Positions 1 through 8,336 are shown, numbered from the stretch's first letter. The stretch: DNA of 64,000 nt from Sphingobacterium sp. (GCA_031286695.1 JAITTY010000008.1:1-64000); one strand, 5' to 3'. The notes: a model not told the origin generated them from the sequence alone. Numbers and translations: made by a program.

Positions 1-225
1 GTTGGGACTGCAAAGGTAGAAATCTTTTCTGAACTTCCAAAAACTTTTTCAAGTTTTTTTTCTTTTCTCTTTTTTCGATTTCCGCGTTTAAAATAAACTC
101 AGCGGGATTTTAAATCCTGCCAGGCTCCCTTAAACCCTTCTTTTTTCATGATTCCTTCTTTCGAAGCAACCGTCCCTCCCTTGCGGAGTGGTGCAAAGAT
201 AGGGAGTTTTCGGGCAGACTTCCAA
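1..225 (-). promoter_or_regulatory. Two tandem leftward Bacteroidota-type promoters (likely stable-RNA operon)
   Basis: Read on the minus strand, TTTG (41-38) is followed after exactly 19 bp by TACCTTTG (18-11). Further upstream a TTG (225-223) is followed after 21 bp by TATCTTTG (201-194). Both match the Bacteroidota -33/-7 consensus TTTG-N19-TAnnTTTG. Transcription would leave the window to the left within about 5 nt for the proximal promoter. Tandem strong promoters with a long ORF-free leader are usual ahead of rRNA or tRNA operons, so a stable-RNA operon probably lies just outside. That identity is inference; the boxes are seen directly. Confidence 0.6.
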
Positions 226-972
226 GCCTTTTGTTCTTATTTATTTCATTTTCCTCTTAACTGCCTGTAAAGGTGCGAGATTCTTTTTGGTTTTTGGTAG
301 CGGGAGGTGCAGCAGCTGGCAAATAACGGCTAATCCCGGCGCAGAATAGGGCCGCAGAATAACCCCTTTCATAACTATACTTTCTTACCCTTTTAGTTAG
401 GGTTTAGTTAGGGTTTGTTTAGGGTTAGTTTAGGTATAGTATAGGTAAGACCTAAACTAAACCTAACTTAATGCTAGGCTAAACATAAACAAAAGCTAAA
501 CTAAGGAATAAGAAGTCCTCAACTCTTCTTTATTTAGAGGGGACCATGGGATCGTTCGGGGATAGGACTACGGATACAGCGCAGAGCCTGCAGACGGAAA
601 TTTCAGCGGAAGTCATTAAAGCAACAGGCCGTCTCCGCCAGCGCAAGACTACCAGTCTAAAAATCAACAATTGAAGGAATACAAAAAAACAAGGGGTATC
701 GTATTCTTTCCGTGTTGAGTCCGTTTTGACTCCGAGTCTAGCATGGAATCAGGATACTTTCAAGATAGACACATCCTGCTCGCAGGACGAAGCTAAATCC
801 TAGTTAGGCCCTAGCTAACCCCATTCAAAACCGAATCAAGGCCGGATACAAGCTCAACCGCAGCCAGACCTCTCTCCTAGAAATGCCAGAAAACAGCCGA
901 AAAATACCAAAAATGCGGGCTCGCACAGGATAAATATGCCGAAAAGTCGCTTTTTCACAACGAAAGTTTACA
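226..972. other. Gene-free region upstream of the leftward promoters
   Basis: No ORF with coding character was found on either strand. The only conspicuous structure is the block of 11-bp repeats at 392-471, described separately. The rest (about 540-960) is non-repetitive; a further CTAGTTAGGCCCTAGCTAAC sequence near 799 echoes the repeat motif. No tRNA cloverleaf was recognised. Confidence 0.6.
392..471. repeat. Four 11-bp direct repeats followed by two inverted copies
   Basis: Units TTTAGTTAGGG (392-402), TTTAGTTAGGG (403-413), TTTGTTTAGGG (414-424) and TTAGTTTAGGT (425-435) follow each other without gaps. After a 14-bp spacer come the inverted units ACCTAAACTAA (450-460) and ACCTAACTTAA (461-471). 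The fourth direct unit and the first inverted unit are perfect complements and would form an 11-bp hairpin with a 14-nt loop. The 11-bp period places every copy on about the same face of the helix. Function unknown; it lies about 170 bp upstream of the distal leftward promoter. Confidence 0.8.
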
Positions 973-2145
973 TTATGAAAAAGCATTCAGCCCGGTAATA
1001 TCCTGCCCTGTGATCAACAAATGAATATCGTGAGTTCCTTCATAGGTAATCACAGATTCGAGATTCATCATATGCCGCATAATAGGAAAATCTCCCACTA
1101 TCCCCATCCCACCAAGAATCTGTCTTGATTCACGGGCAATCTGTAAGGCCATATTCACATTATTCCGTTTTGCCATTGAGATTTGCTGAGGCGTAGCTTT
1201 CCCTTCATTCTTAAGCATTCCTAAACGCCAAGACAACAGTTGCGCCTTGGTTATTTCTGTTAAAAATTCTGCGAGCTTCTTTTGTTGCAACTGGAAACCA
1301 GCAATCGGTTTATCAAATTGATGTCGCTCCAATGCATATTGCACGGCAGTTTCATAACAGTCTATCGCTGCGCCAATCACCCCCCATGAAATTCCATACC
1401 TTGCTGAATTCAAACAGGAAAGCGGTCCACGCATAGAATTTACATCGGGGAGTATATTTTCCGCTGGAATATATACATCATGAAAAACCAATTCGCCTGT
1501 TTTAGAGGCCCGCAGGGACCATTTATGCAAGGTCTCTGGCGTTTCAAAACCTGCCATTCCGCGTTCTACAATCACCCCCCTCACTTTTCCAGCCTCATCT
1601 CGTGCCCAAACGACAGCAATATCGCAGATCGGTGAATTTGTGATCCACATTTTGGCTCCATTTAATAAAAAACCGTCCCCCTTAGCTGTCAATTTCGTTT
1701 CCATTCCACCTGGATCAGATCCGTGGTTGGGCTCGGTTAAACCAAAAGATCCGATCAATTCCCCGGATGCCAGTCGGGGCAGATATTTAAGACGCTGCTC
1801 ATCGCTGCCATAAGTATAAATAGGAAACATCACTAAAGAGGATTGCACAGATGCAGCCGAACGAATCGCCGAATCGCCCGCCTCCAATTCCTGCATAATT
1901 AAACCATAGGAAATCTGATCTAAGCCTGCTCCACCATACTCAGCGGGAATATAGGGGCCCAATGCTCCAATGGCACCCAACTTAGGCATCAAGCCTTCCA
2001 TAGCCCGATGTTCCTGCGCCGCATCTTCAATAAAAGGCTTTATCTCTGTTTTCACAAAATCGCGCACAGCCTGCCGTATCAGTTTATGTTCTTCGGACAG
2101 TAAATCGTCCATTTGATAATAATCGATATTAATCTGTTTTATCAT
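973..2145 (-). CDS. gcdH: Glutaryl-CoA dehydrogenase (acyl-CoA dehydrogenase family)
   Basis: This FAD enzyme would oxidise and decarboxylate glutaryl-CoA to crotonyl-CoA late in lysine and tryptophan breakdown. The 390-residue length is normal for the family. The flavin/substrate motif LTEPNHGSD lies at about 136-144, and the catalytic-base motif YEGTHD near 368-373 supplies Glu369. The wording around both motifs (SVQSSLVMFPIYTYGS, GTHDIHLLITG) is that of glutaryl-CoA dehydrogenases rather than short-chain acyl-CoA dehydrogenases. It is transcribed divergently from an aminoadipate-semialdehyde dehydrogenase and a lysine aminotransferase, which agrees with a lysine route. A 13-bp palindrome sits in the shared upstream region. 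Confidence 0.88.
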   Translation of the reverse strand: MIKQINIDYYQMDDLLSEEHKLIRQAVRDFVKTEIKPFIEDAAQEHRAMEGLMPKLGAIGALGPYIPAEYGGAGLDQISYGLIMQELEAGDSAIRSAASVQSSLVMFPIYTYGSDEQRLKYLPRLASGELIGSFGLTEPNHGSDPGGMETKLTAKGDGFLLNGAKMWITNSPICDIAVVWARDEAGKVRGVIVERGMAGFETPETLHKWSLRASKTGELVFHDVYIPAENILPDVNSMRGPLSCLNSARYGISWGVIGAAIDCYETAVQYALERHQFDKPIAGFQLQQKKLAEFLTEITKAQLLSWRLGMLKNEGKATPQQISMAKRNNVNMALQIARESRQILGGMGIVGDFPIMRHMMNLESVITYEGTHDIHLLITGQDITGLNAFS

Positions 2146-2163
2146 GATATAGTCTACATTAGC

Positions 2164-2176
2164 TTATCTAAGATAA
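2164..2176. promoter_or_regulatory. Candidate operator palindrome between divergent lysine genes
   Basis: TTATCT-A-AGATAA is a perfect 6-bp inverted repeat around one base, in the 125-bp gap between gcdH (start 2145, leftward) and the aldehyde dehydrogenase (start 2271, rightward). Its position suits a site controlling both promoters. No regulator gene is adjacent, and no copy was noticed elsewhere in the window. Confidence 0.35.
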
Positions 2177-2270
2177 CGATTATTTTTAACTGAACAATAT
2201 TCACAACAAACTTGATAATAAAAAATTTATTTCATACATTTAAACTATTCCACGAATAAAATAAACCATT

Positions 2271-3800
2271 ATGATAAATGCAGCGCTTAAAACACTTGGA
2301 ATATCTTCCCAGAATTTAGGATCATCAACAGGACAGCAATGGTTTTCCGAAGGCAAAGAATTTGAATCCTTTTCACCTGTAGATGGAAAACTTATCGCAA
2401 AAATAAAAGGCAGCACTAGTAAAGACTATGAGACCGTTGTTAGACAGGCAGAAAATACGTTCTTACAATGGCGTTTAATCCCTGCCCCAAAAAGAGGAGA
2501 TATCATTCGCCAATTAGGGGACAAACTACGGGAACTCAAACCCGTTCTCGGAAAATTGGTATCGTACGAAATGGGCAAATCTTACCAAGAAGGCATGGGT
2601 GAAGTGCAGGAGATGATTGATATCTGTGACTTCGCTGTAGGTTTATCCCGTCAACTATATGGCAATACCATCCATTCGGAACGCCCCGGTCACCGTATGT
2701 ACGACCAATATCATCCCCTGGGTGTGGTGGGTATTATTACAGCCTTCAACTTTCCCGTTGCTGTATGGGCCTGGAACATTGCGCTAGCGTTGGTCTGTGG
2801 AAATACGGTTCTCTGGAAACCGAGTGAAAAGACACCGCTGTGCGCCATTGCATGTCAAAAACTACTTGCCGAAATTCTACAAAGCAATGGACTGCCCGAA
2901 GGGATATCCAGCCTGATTATCGGCGACAAAGAAGCTGGCGAATGGCTTGCTGCGGATAACCGCATCGCATTGATTTCTGCAACAGGATCTACCCGCATGG
3001 GAAAAGAAGTCGCTGTTACGGTAGCACAGCGTCTAGGTAAAACACTACTGGAACTCGGCGGAAACAATGCCATCATCGTTACTCCAGACGCAGACTTAAA
3101 AATGACCATTATCGGCGCTGTATTCGGTGCGGTAGGTACTGCCGGACAGCGCTGCACCAGCACCCGAAGACTTATTATCCATGAGAGCATCTATGACAAA
3201 GTCAAAAAACAGCTGACTAAAGCTTATGGACAATTAAAAATTGGTGACCCTTTGGACACGAAAAATCATGTAGGACCATTGATCGACAAAGCCGCCGTAA
3301 AATCATACTTAAACGCACTGGACAAAATTAAAACACAAGGGGGAAAAATGCTGATCAAGGGCAAAGTCCTGGAAGGCAAAGGTTATGAAAGCGGCTGTTA
3401 TGTACAGCCTGTTATTGCCGAAGTCGAAAATCATTATGAAATCGTCCAGCACGAGACTTTCGCACCGATCCTATATTTAATCAAATATAAGGGGGATATT
3501 GGCGAAGCCATAACGTTGCAGAATAGCGTCTCTCAAGGATTATCTTCTGCGGTCATGACAAACAACCTCCGGGAAGCAGAGCTATTTCTGAGTGCTGCCG
3601 GATCCGACTGTGGCATCGCCAATGTCAATATTGGTACCTCTGGAGCAGAAATCGGTGGTGCATTCGGAGGTGAAAAAGAAACCGGCGGCGGTAGGGAATC
3701 TGGATCAGATGCGTGGAAAGCTTACATGCGACGCCAGACGAACACCATCAATTATACGACTGACTTACCTTTGGCACAAGGCATTAAATTTGATTTATAA
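2271..3800 (+). CDS. L-2-aminoadipate-6-semialdehyde dehydrogenase (ALDH7 family)
   Basis: It would oxidise 2-aminoadipate 6-semialdehyde (in equilibrium with piperideine-6-carboxylate) to 2-aminoadipate with NAD+. The 509 residues match ALDH7A1/antiquitin enzymes in length and in signature segments. The general-base Glu is in LELGGN (about 261), the catalytic Cys in GQRCTS (about 295), and the C-terminal GGAFGGEKETGGGRESGSD segment is ALDH7-like. Its stop codon is 19 bp before the lysine aminotransferase start, so the two are probably one transcript and catalyse consecutive steps. A second ALDH in the window, pruA, is clearly a different subfamily. Confidence 0.87.
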   Translation: MINAALKTLGISSQNLGSSTGQQWFSEGKEFESFSPVDGKLIAKIKGSTSKDYETVVRQAENTFLQWRLIPAPKRGDIIRQLGDKLRELKPVLGKLVSYEMGKSYQEGMGEVQEMIDICDFAVGLSRQLYGNTIHSERPGHRMYDQYHPLGVVGIITAFNFPVAVWAWNIALALVCGNTVLWKPSEKTPLCAIACQKLLAEILQSNGLPEGISSLIIGDKEAGEWLAADNRIALISATGSTRMGKEVAVTVAQRLGKTLLELGGNNAIIVTPDADLKMTIIGAVFGAVGTAGQRCTSTRRLIIHESIYDKVKKQLTKAYGQLKIGDPLDTKNHVGPLIDKAAVKSYLNALDKIKTQGGKMLIKGKVLEGKGYESGCYVQPVIAEVENHYEIVQHETFAPILYLIKYKGDIGEAITLQNSVSQGLSSAVMTNNLREAELFLSAAGSDCGIANVNIGTSGAEIGGAFGGEKETGGGRESGSDAWKAYMRRQTNTINYTTDLPLAQGIKFDL

Positions 3801-3819
3801 ACCATTTACACACAAAATT

Positions 3820-5106
3820 ATGAGCAACGTACATGAAAGATTGAGCAAACATATATTAGCCGATGGATTTCCTTTGGTAATGGATATGGAAAAATCCCAT
3901 GGTTCTTATGTAGTGGATGAAAATGGAAATGAATACCTCGATATGTTCAGCATGTTTGCCTCCATGGCAGTGGGTTATAATCACCCGCATCTGGTCAAAC
4001 AACGCGAATTTTTAGGTAAAATGGCCGTCAATAAGCCTGCTATATCAGATATTTACCCCAAAGAATTTGCTGATTTTGTCGACACCTTTGACCGGGTGGC
4101 CATACCGAAAGAACTTCCTTATGCATTCTTTATATCAGGCGGAACCCTTGCAGTAGAAAATGCGCTAAAGGCGGCCTTCGACTGGAAAACAAGGCTTAAT
4201 TTTGCACAGGGTATACAAAAGGAGGCCAGTCAGGTTATCCATTTTAAACAGGCCTTTCATGGCAGGTCCGGTTATACACTATCGTTAACAAATACACAGG
4301 ATCCAAGAAAATACCTCTATTTTCCAAAATTCAACTGGCCACGCATCAGCAATCCGAAGCTGCGCTATCCCCTAACAGACGAGATTATCGATCAGACCAT
4401 CGCACTGGAAGAGAAGGCTATTTCAGAAATACGCCAAGCCATTCAGGAAAACCCCAATGATATTGCTTGCCTAATTATTGAACCAATTCAGGGTGAAGGG
4501 GGCGACAATCACTTTCGAAAGGAATTTTTTGTACAACTTCGTCAAATATGTGATGAAAATCAGATATTATTAATTTTTGACGAAGTGCAGACCGGTCTGG
4601 GAATAACAGGAAAAATGTGGGCCTACCAACATTATGACGTTATTCCCGATGTGCTTGCCTTTGGCAAAAAAGCACAGGTATGCGGCATATTGGCCAATAA
4701 GGAAAAATTCGATCAGGTAGAACATCACGTCTTCAAAGAATCTAGTCGCATCAATTCAACTTTTGGTGGCGATTTTATGGATATGCTACGTTTTAAATTG
4801 ATCTTAGAAGTCATAGAGCAAGAAAATCTTGTTCAAAATGCGGCTGAAAAAGGACGCTATCTGCAAGATAAGCTCCAAGAGATGATGAAAGACAAACCAC
4901 AACTCTCCAACTTAAGAGGCGAAGGATTATTCGTTGCATTAGATTTTGAATCCGAACTCGCACGCAATGAATTTATCAAGAAAGCCTACGCAAATAAACT
5001 GATTATGCTAGGCTGTGGCGAAAAAAGTATTCGTTTCAGGCCTCATCTCAATGTAAGTCATGAAGATATCGACAAAACAATTGCAGTAATAAAGAAGAGT
5101 ATCTAA
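3820..5106 (+). CDS. lat: L-lysine 6-aminotransferase (class III, PLP)
   Basis: It would transfer the epsilon-amino group of lysine to 2-oxoglutarate, giving 2-aminoadipate semialdehyde, the substrate of the enzyme encoded just upstream. The protein from ATG 3820 is 428 residues. FDEVQTGLGITGKMW (about 253-267) carries the PLP-binding Asp, and DVLAFGKKAQVCGI (about 277-290) carries the Schiff-base Lys in the form typical of lysine epsilon-aminotransferases. The frame is open back to 3592 inside the upstream gene, but ATG 3820, 19 bp after that gene's stop, gives the family's usual N-terminus. Confidence 0.88.
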   Translation: MSNVHERLSKHILADGFPLVMDMEKSHGSYVVDENGNEYLDMFSMFASMAVGYNHPHLVKQREFLGKMAVNKPAISDIYPKEFADFVDTFDRVAIPKELPYAFFISGGTLAVENALKAAFDWKTRLNFAQGIQKEASQVIHFKQAFHGRSGYTLSLTNTQDPRKYLYFPKFNWPRISNPKLRYPLTDEIIDQTIALEEKAISEIRQAIQENPNDIACLIIEPIQGEGGDNHFRKEFFVQLRQICDENQILLIFDEVQTGLGITGKMWAYQHYDVIPDVLAFGKKAQVCGILANKEKFDQVEHHVFKESSRINSTFGGDFMDMLRFKLILEVIEQENLVQNAAEKGRYLQDKLQEMMKDKPQLSNLRGEGLFVALDFESELARNEFIKKAYANKLIMLGCGEKSIRFRPHLNVSHEDIDKTIAVIKKSI

Positions 5107-5107
5107 A

Positions 5108-5190
5108 GAAAACTTTCATGATTCCTTTGGCTCAACAACAGGCATGAAAGTTCTTGATGGCCTTTGAAAACAGACACTTTCAGAAAAAAA
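5108..5190 (+). repeat. Dispersed intergenic repeat, copy C (diverged)
   Basis: Starts directly after the lat stop codon. It shares AAAACYTTCATGATT at its left end and CAGACACTTTCA plus an A-run at its right end with copy A (52855-52945); the middle is shorter and more diverged. It runs straight into the terminator at 5191-5236, as copy A does with its own. Confidence 0.5.
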
Positions 5191-5236
5191 GCGAGTCAAT
5201 ACGAACGACTTCAATAGACGATGCACATTGACTCGC
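5191..5236. terminator. Bidirectional terminator between convergent genes
   Basis: GCGAGTCAAT (5191-5200) pairs perfectly with ATTGACTCGC (5227-5236), flanked by an A-run on the left and CTTT on the right. The 26-nt loop is long for an intrinsic terminator. It lies between lat and the convergent SUFU-domain gene. Confidence 0.6.
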
Positions 5237-5248
5237 CTTTATTATAAA

Positions 5249-6046
5249 CTACCGATCCCTGCAGACATTTGGACGATCAATATCGACCAGTTCTGAAATC
5301 CCGTATTCATCAAAAAGATCCAAGAGTGCGTCCGTACCCTCTTCCAGTTTATAATCCATTTCCTCTTTATAAACTGGAATCATCGCATAAAAATTGATGA
5401 TATTGCCATCTTTTGTCTTTAATTCCAAAAACTCTTCATCAAAGCTTAGCATAGGCGGAAGCAGCAACATACAACCAAATCCGGTATTTGCAATATCTTC
5501 GGCTTCCATCCCATTCGGAATTGTATGTCCATAACCCAGCCAGGTTTTGTACTCATGTGGGAACCGCGCTAACCGCTTTAAGAAGTAAACCGGCCAATAA
5601 TTATTATCGTCCTGAAACTCTTCCTCTCCTATTTTCCAATCTGCTGGCAACACGACCATTAACTCAGCACGCTCATAGACTTCTTTATTTTCCACCTCGT
5701 CCGGAACATGCATAGGCAGATCGCTCATCCCCGAAGTAACCAAGATATGATAGGGATAGTTAGCGCTCGGTTTGATCCAATGGACATCGATATGCACAAG
5801 TTCTGAAATAATCTCATGGAACACCATATCAGGTGTTGCAATGTGCTTCGTCAGGTGCTCTTCTATTTCATCAAGATAAACACATTGCACCTCGGGGAAT
5901 AGGTTTTTTGGATCCTTTTCCTCGGGTTGATCTTCATAGCGATATACTGTAGATCCGCCGGCAGTAATCTCTGTATCTTTTTTTTCAGGCGAAGATTCTT
6001 CAGCTCCGCTACTCATAATCTTTTTGACTTTATCCCAAAATGACAT
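5249..6046 (-). CDS. Suppressor-of-fused (SUFU) domain protein
   Basis: A 265-residue cytoplasmic protein without signal peptide. Residues about 1-55 are charged, Glu/Lys-rich and probably flexible. The rest resembles the SUFU domain (PF05076): a helix-strand run with IIHIDVHWIKPS-like and YPYHILVTSGMSDLPM segments, then WPVYFLKRLARFPHEYKTWLG. In bacteria this domain is common but its role is mostly unknown; it has been linked to polymorphic-toxin immunity in some loci, yet no toxin gene is adjacent here. It is last in a probable three-gene leftward run with 6095-6544 and 6617-7600. Confidence 0.75.
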   Translation of the reverse strand: MSFWDKVKKIMSSGAEESSPEKKDTEITAGGSTVYRYEDQPEEKDPKNLFPEVQCVYLDEIEEHLTKHIATPDMVFHEIISELVHIDVHWIKPSANYPYHILVTSGMSDLPMHVPDEVENKEVYERAELMVVLPADWKIGEEEFQDDNNYWPVYFLKRLARFPHEYKTWLGYGHTIPNGMEAEDIANTGFGCMLLLPPMLSFDEEFLELKTKDGNIINFYAMIPVYKEEMDYKLEEGTDALLDLFDEYGISELVDIDRPNVCRDR

Positions 6047-6094
6047 ATTATCTTTTAAATGGTGAAAATTTTAGATCTATTTTGCTATTCAAAT

Positions 6095-6544
6095 TTATTC
6101 AATCACTGCAACTACTGGTTGCCTGAATCTTGTTTTAACTGGTTTTCCTTTGACTTGTGCAGGCATCCACTGTGGCGACTTTCGCATGGCCGACAATACT
6201 GCCTTCGCAAACTCGGGACTCACTTTGTCAGGATTCTCTATTTCAATGTTACAGATTGATCCATCTTCGCAAACAATAAATTTCAGCATCGCTGTCTGCC
6301 GTGATCCGTAGCGGGCGTAAGCTAGGCTATCCATTGCACCTACTGTCCGCGACAAATCCAGATTATTTTGCAAGAATCTGGACCAGGCAACCACACCGCC
6401 TTTAAAATAAGGAAAATCGTCGACATTTTGAACTAAACTATCTGCGGGAATATCGCGCTTAGCAATGACCTGTGCTCTTAGAGAAGAGCAGATTACCATT
6501 AAAAGTAAAATTGAAAAAATAGTCTTTAAACCTGTTAACTGCAT
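6095..6544 (-). CDS. Secreted protein with TonB C-terminal-like domain
   Basis: A 149-residue protein with an N-terminal signal peptide (hydrophobic about 8-22, cleavage likely after SLRA). It carries a C-terminal TonB-like fold: FPYFKGGVVAWSRFLQNNL near 45-65, VCEDGSICNIEIENP near 92-106, and SPQWMPAQVKGKPVKTRF near 122-140. Bacteroidota have many such stand-alone periplasmic TonB_C proteins with no proven energy-transducing role; it lacks the TonB transmembrane anchor and Pro-rich spacer. The gene ends 48 bp before the SUFU-domain gene on the same strand. Confidence 0.7.
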   Translation of the reverse strand: MQLTGLKTIFSILLLMVICSSLRAQVIAKRDIPADSLVQNVDDFPYFKGGVVAWSRFLQNNLDLSRTVGAMDSLAYARYGSRQTAMLKFIVCEDGSICNIEIENPDKVSPEFAKAVLSAMRKSPQWMPAQVKGKPVKTRFRQPVVAVIE

Positions 6545-6616
6545 AACCTACCCTATCCATAATCGTACCATTTAACGATAGAATAAGATACTTTATTACT
6601 TTACGGTTTTTCTATA

Positions 6617-7600
6617 CTAATTTAAGGGCATATCAACCTTCGAAACGAAGTTACCAGCTGCGTCTAAAAGAAAACTGACCGGATGCTCTGGGTCTTTGAT
6701 AATTTCAAATAAGGTCAAGCCCCAAGGTTTCCAAAAGTTTTCTAGCACTTGTCCATAGGTCTTATTCTGCCAATGATCAAATATTGGTTTCATCGACATA
6801 TCAGCTAAAGGCATAGGTTCGACATAAACCTTTTGTGGGGTATTTAAATAAGTATAATCGGGCAAACGATTAAATAAATATGCTGAATAAAAATAACGTG
6901 CACATAATTCTTCAAACTGAATAGGGTGCAAGGTTTTTCCCTCAATTGCTTTCAACACATCTTCATGGTAAATATTATTGGTGGCATTATCCTGAAGACA
7001 GGCAACTACCGCGAAATCCTTCATCCGGATAGAGAAGATCAATGTATTGATTTCATCGCGATACATAAATGTATCCGGCGCATTCTCTACAGGTACAACG
7101 ACCAAGGAAAAGGGAAAGGTATTCTCAAATTCCATGGGCACAACCAGCGATTGCAACATCGCGTGAAGGTTTGTAAAACGCTGCGCAAGTGCTTGCGAAA
7201 AGTTCATGTCTTCACCAGAAGCTTTTTGCTGACGAATTCCTGCAAGAATCTCATTAAAAACCACCCCATAGATGATTTTTGTCATCCATTGGAACAAGAG
7301 CAAAGGGTCCAATTGTTTCACAGCGTCATACCCCTGTTCAAATGATTGTTCAACAGCTCGCTCCATCTGTTCAATCGCCTCAGCAGCTACCATAGAACAA
7401 GGTAGTTTTAACGATTTGTAGGTGACCAGATTCTCATCCAGCATTTTAAAAGGTTTATCTTCCAATTGAAAAGATTTCATCATCCACACAGGAAAAACCT
7501 GAATGGACTCTTCTTCCGACTGAAGCTTATTTCCCGTTAAAAAACAAATATCTGAATCAAACTGAAATTGTTTGAAAGGATTATACAAAGTTGTCGCCAT
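6617..7600 (-). CDS. Unknown cytoplasmic protein, 327 residues
   Basis: I do not recognise the family. From ATG 7600 the protein begins MATTLYNPF and has no signal peptide or membrane segment. A CFLTGNKL segment near residues 18-25 followed by VFPVWMM looks like half of a small zinc or HNH-type knuckle, but no second Cys pair is obvious. The frame is open 12 codons further upstream, to 7636. I chose ATG 7600 because a canonical promoter (TTG 7638-7636, 19 bp, TAACTTTG 7616-7609) would start the RNA only about 3-5 nt before it, making the message nearly leaderless and excluding the longer form. Confidence 0.6.
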   Translation of the reverse strand: MATTLYNPFKQFQFDSDICFLTGNKLQSEEESIQVFPVWMMKSFQLEDKPFKMLDENLVTYKSLKLPCSMVAAEAIEQMERAVEQSFEQGYDAVKQLDPLLLFQWMTKIIYGVVFNEILAGIRQQKASGEDMNFSQALAQRFTNLHAMLQSLVVPMEFENTFPFSLVVVPVENAPDTFMYRDEINTLIFSIRMKDFAVVACLQDNATNNIYHEDVLKAIEGKTLHPIQFEELCARYFYSAYLFNRLPDYTYLNTPQKVYVEPMPLADMSMKPIFDHWQNKTYGQVLENFWKPWGLTLFEIIKDPEHPVSFLLDAAGNFVSKVDMPLN

Positions 7601-7608
7601 AATGCAGG

Positions 7609-7638
7609 CAAAGTTAAAACAAATCGAAAAGTCCACAA
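7609..7638 (-). promoter_or_regulatory. Promoter of the 7600-6617 gene (leaderless transcript)
   Basis: On the minus strand TTG (7638-7636) is followed after exactly 19 bp by TAACTTTG (7616-7609), a full Bacteroidota consensus. The predicted start of transcription is within about 5 nt of ATG 7600. Confidence 0.6.
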
Positions 7639-7703
7639 GAAAAGCGAACTCTTATTACGATAAGGTGACTTGCTTTTCCAAACTTATTTTATTTTCAGAA
7701 ATT

Positions 7704-7734
7704 TTTGAAAATTCAAAAACTATTAATACTTTTG
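7704..7734 (+). promoter_or_regulatory. Promoter of the GbsR-family operon
   Basis: TTTG (7704-7707), 19 bp, then TACTTTTG (7727-7734) fits the Bacteroidota consensus perfectly. Transcription would begin near 7739, giving a leader of about 85 nt before ATG 7826. Confidence 0.65.
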
Positions 7735-7825
7735 ATATGTTATTGAATAGAAGATGATCTAAACAGGTCAGAAAGCTTGAATAGCATAAGAAGAAAAAAT
7801 AAACAAAGGTCAAATAGAAAGCACA

Positions 7826-8332
7826 ATGGAGTTACAAGAAGCAAAACAACAGTTCATAGACACATGGGGAGCCTTAGGTTCCGAATGGGGCATCAACAAG
7901 TCCGTTGCTCAGGTTCATGCACTGCTCCTCTCTGCGAGCAATCCGATGTCTACAGACGAGATTATGGAAAAGCTGGTTATTTCCAGAGGGAACGCCAATA
8001 TGAGCATCCGCCAGTTGATCGATTATGGCATCGTTTATAAAAAGCATATCGCTGGCGACAGAAAGGAATATTTTGTCGCTGAAAAGGAGGTCTTAAAATG
8101 GGCCATGAAAATCGCGGTCATGCGCAAACAAAAAGAACTTGATCCAGTAATGGATATTCTGAAGGAAATAAGCCGAAATACTGAAAAAGATAAGACAGCA
8201 GAAGGCAAAGAGTTTCACAAAACCGTAAAGGATATCCAGAATCTGACGGATCAGCTTGAAACAATAGCCAATAAGATTTTCAATACAAGTGGAGGAGATT
8301 TACTCATTAAATTGATCAAACTAATGATGTAG
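7826..8332 (+). CDS. GbsR/MarR-family transcriptional regulator
   Basis: A 168-residue DNA-binding protein. A winged helix-turn-helix spans about 28-90 (MSTDEIMEKLVISRGNANMS is the HTH; YKKHIAGDRKEYFVA forms the wing), followed by a long C-terminal helical region (about 95-168) expected to mediate dimerisation. The DTWGALGSEWGINKSVAQVHALL opening is typical of the GbsR subfamily. It starts an apparent operon: the next gene begins 4 bp after its stop and two more follow with gaps under 25 bp. It probably controls that operon, perhaps in response to a membrane or osmotic signal; the ligand is unknown. Confidence 0.8.
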   Translation: MELQEAKQQFIDTWGALGSEWGINKSVAQVHALLLSASNPMSTDEIMEKLVISRGNANMSIRQLIDYGIVYKKHIAGDRKEYFVAEKEVLKWAMKIAVMRKQKELDPVMDILKEISRNTEKDKTAEGKEFHKTVKDIQNLTDQLETIANKIFNTSGGDLLIKLIKLMM

Positions 8333-8336
8333 TATC

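Noticed and set aside
392..471. TTAGGG-like units resembling telomeric repeats.
   Set aside because: The period is 11, not 6, the units are degenerate, inverted copies are present, and the chromosome type is bacterial with no sign of a linear end.
2855..3190. Open frame of 111 codons opposite the aldehyde dehydrogenase.
   Set aside because: Ser/Pro/Ala-rich antisense frame fully inside a well supported gene; no promoter and no recognisable domain.
3592..3819. Upstream extension of the lysine aminotransferase frame.
   Set aside because: It lies inside the preceding aldehyde dehydrogenase gene, and ATG 3820 gives the family's normal N-terminus.
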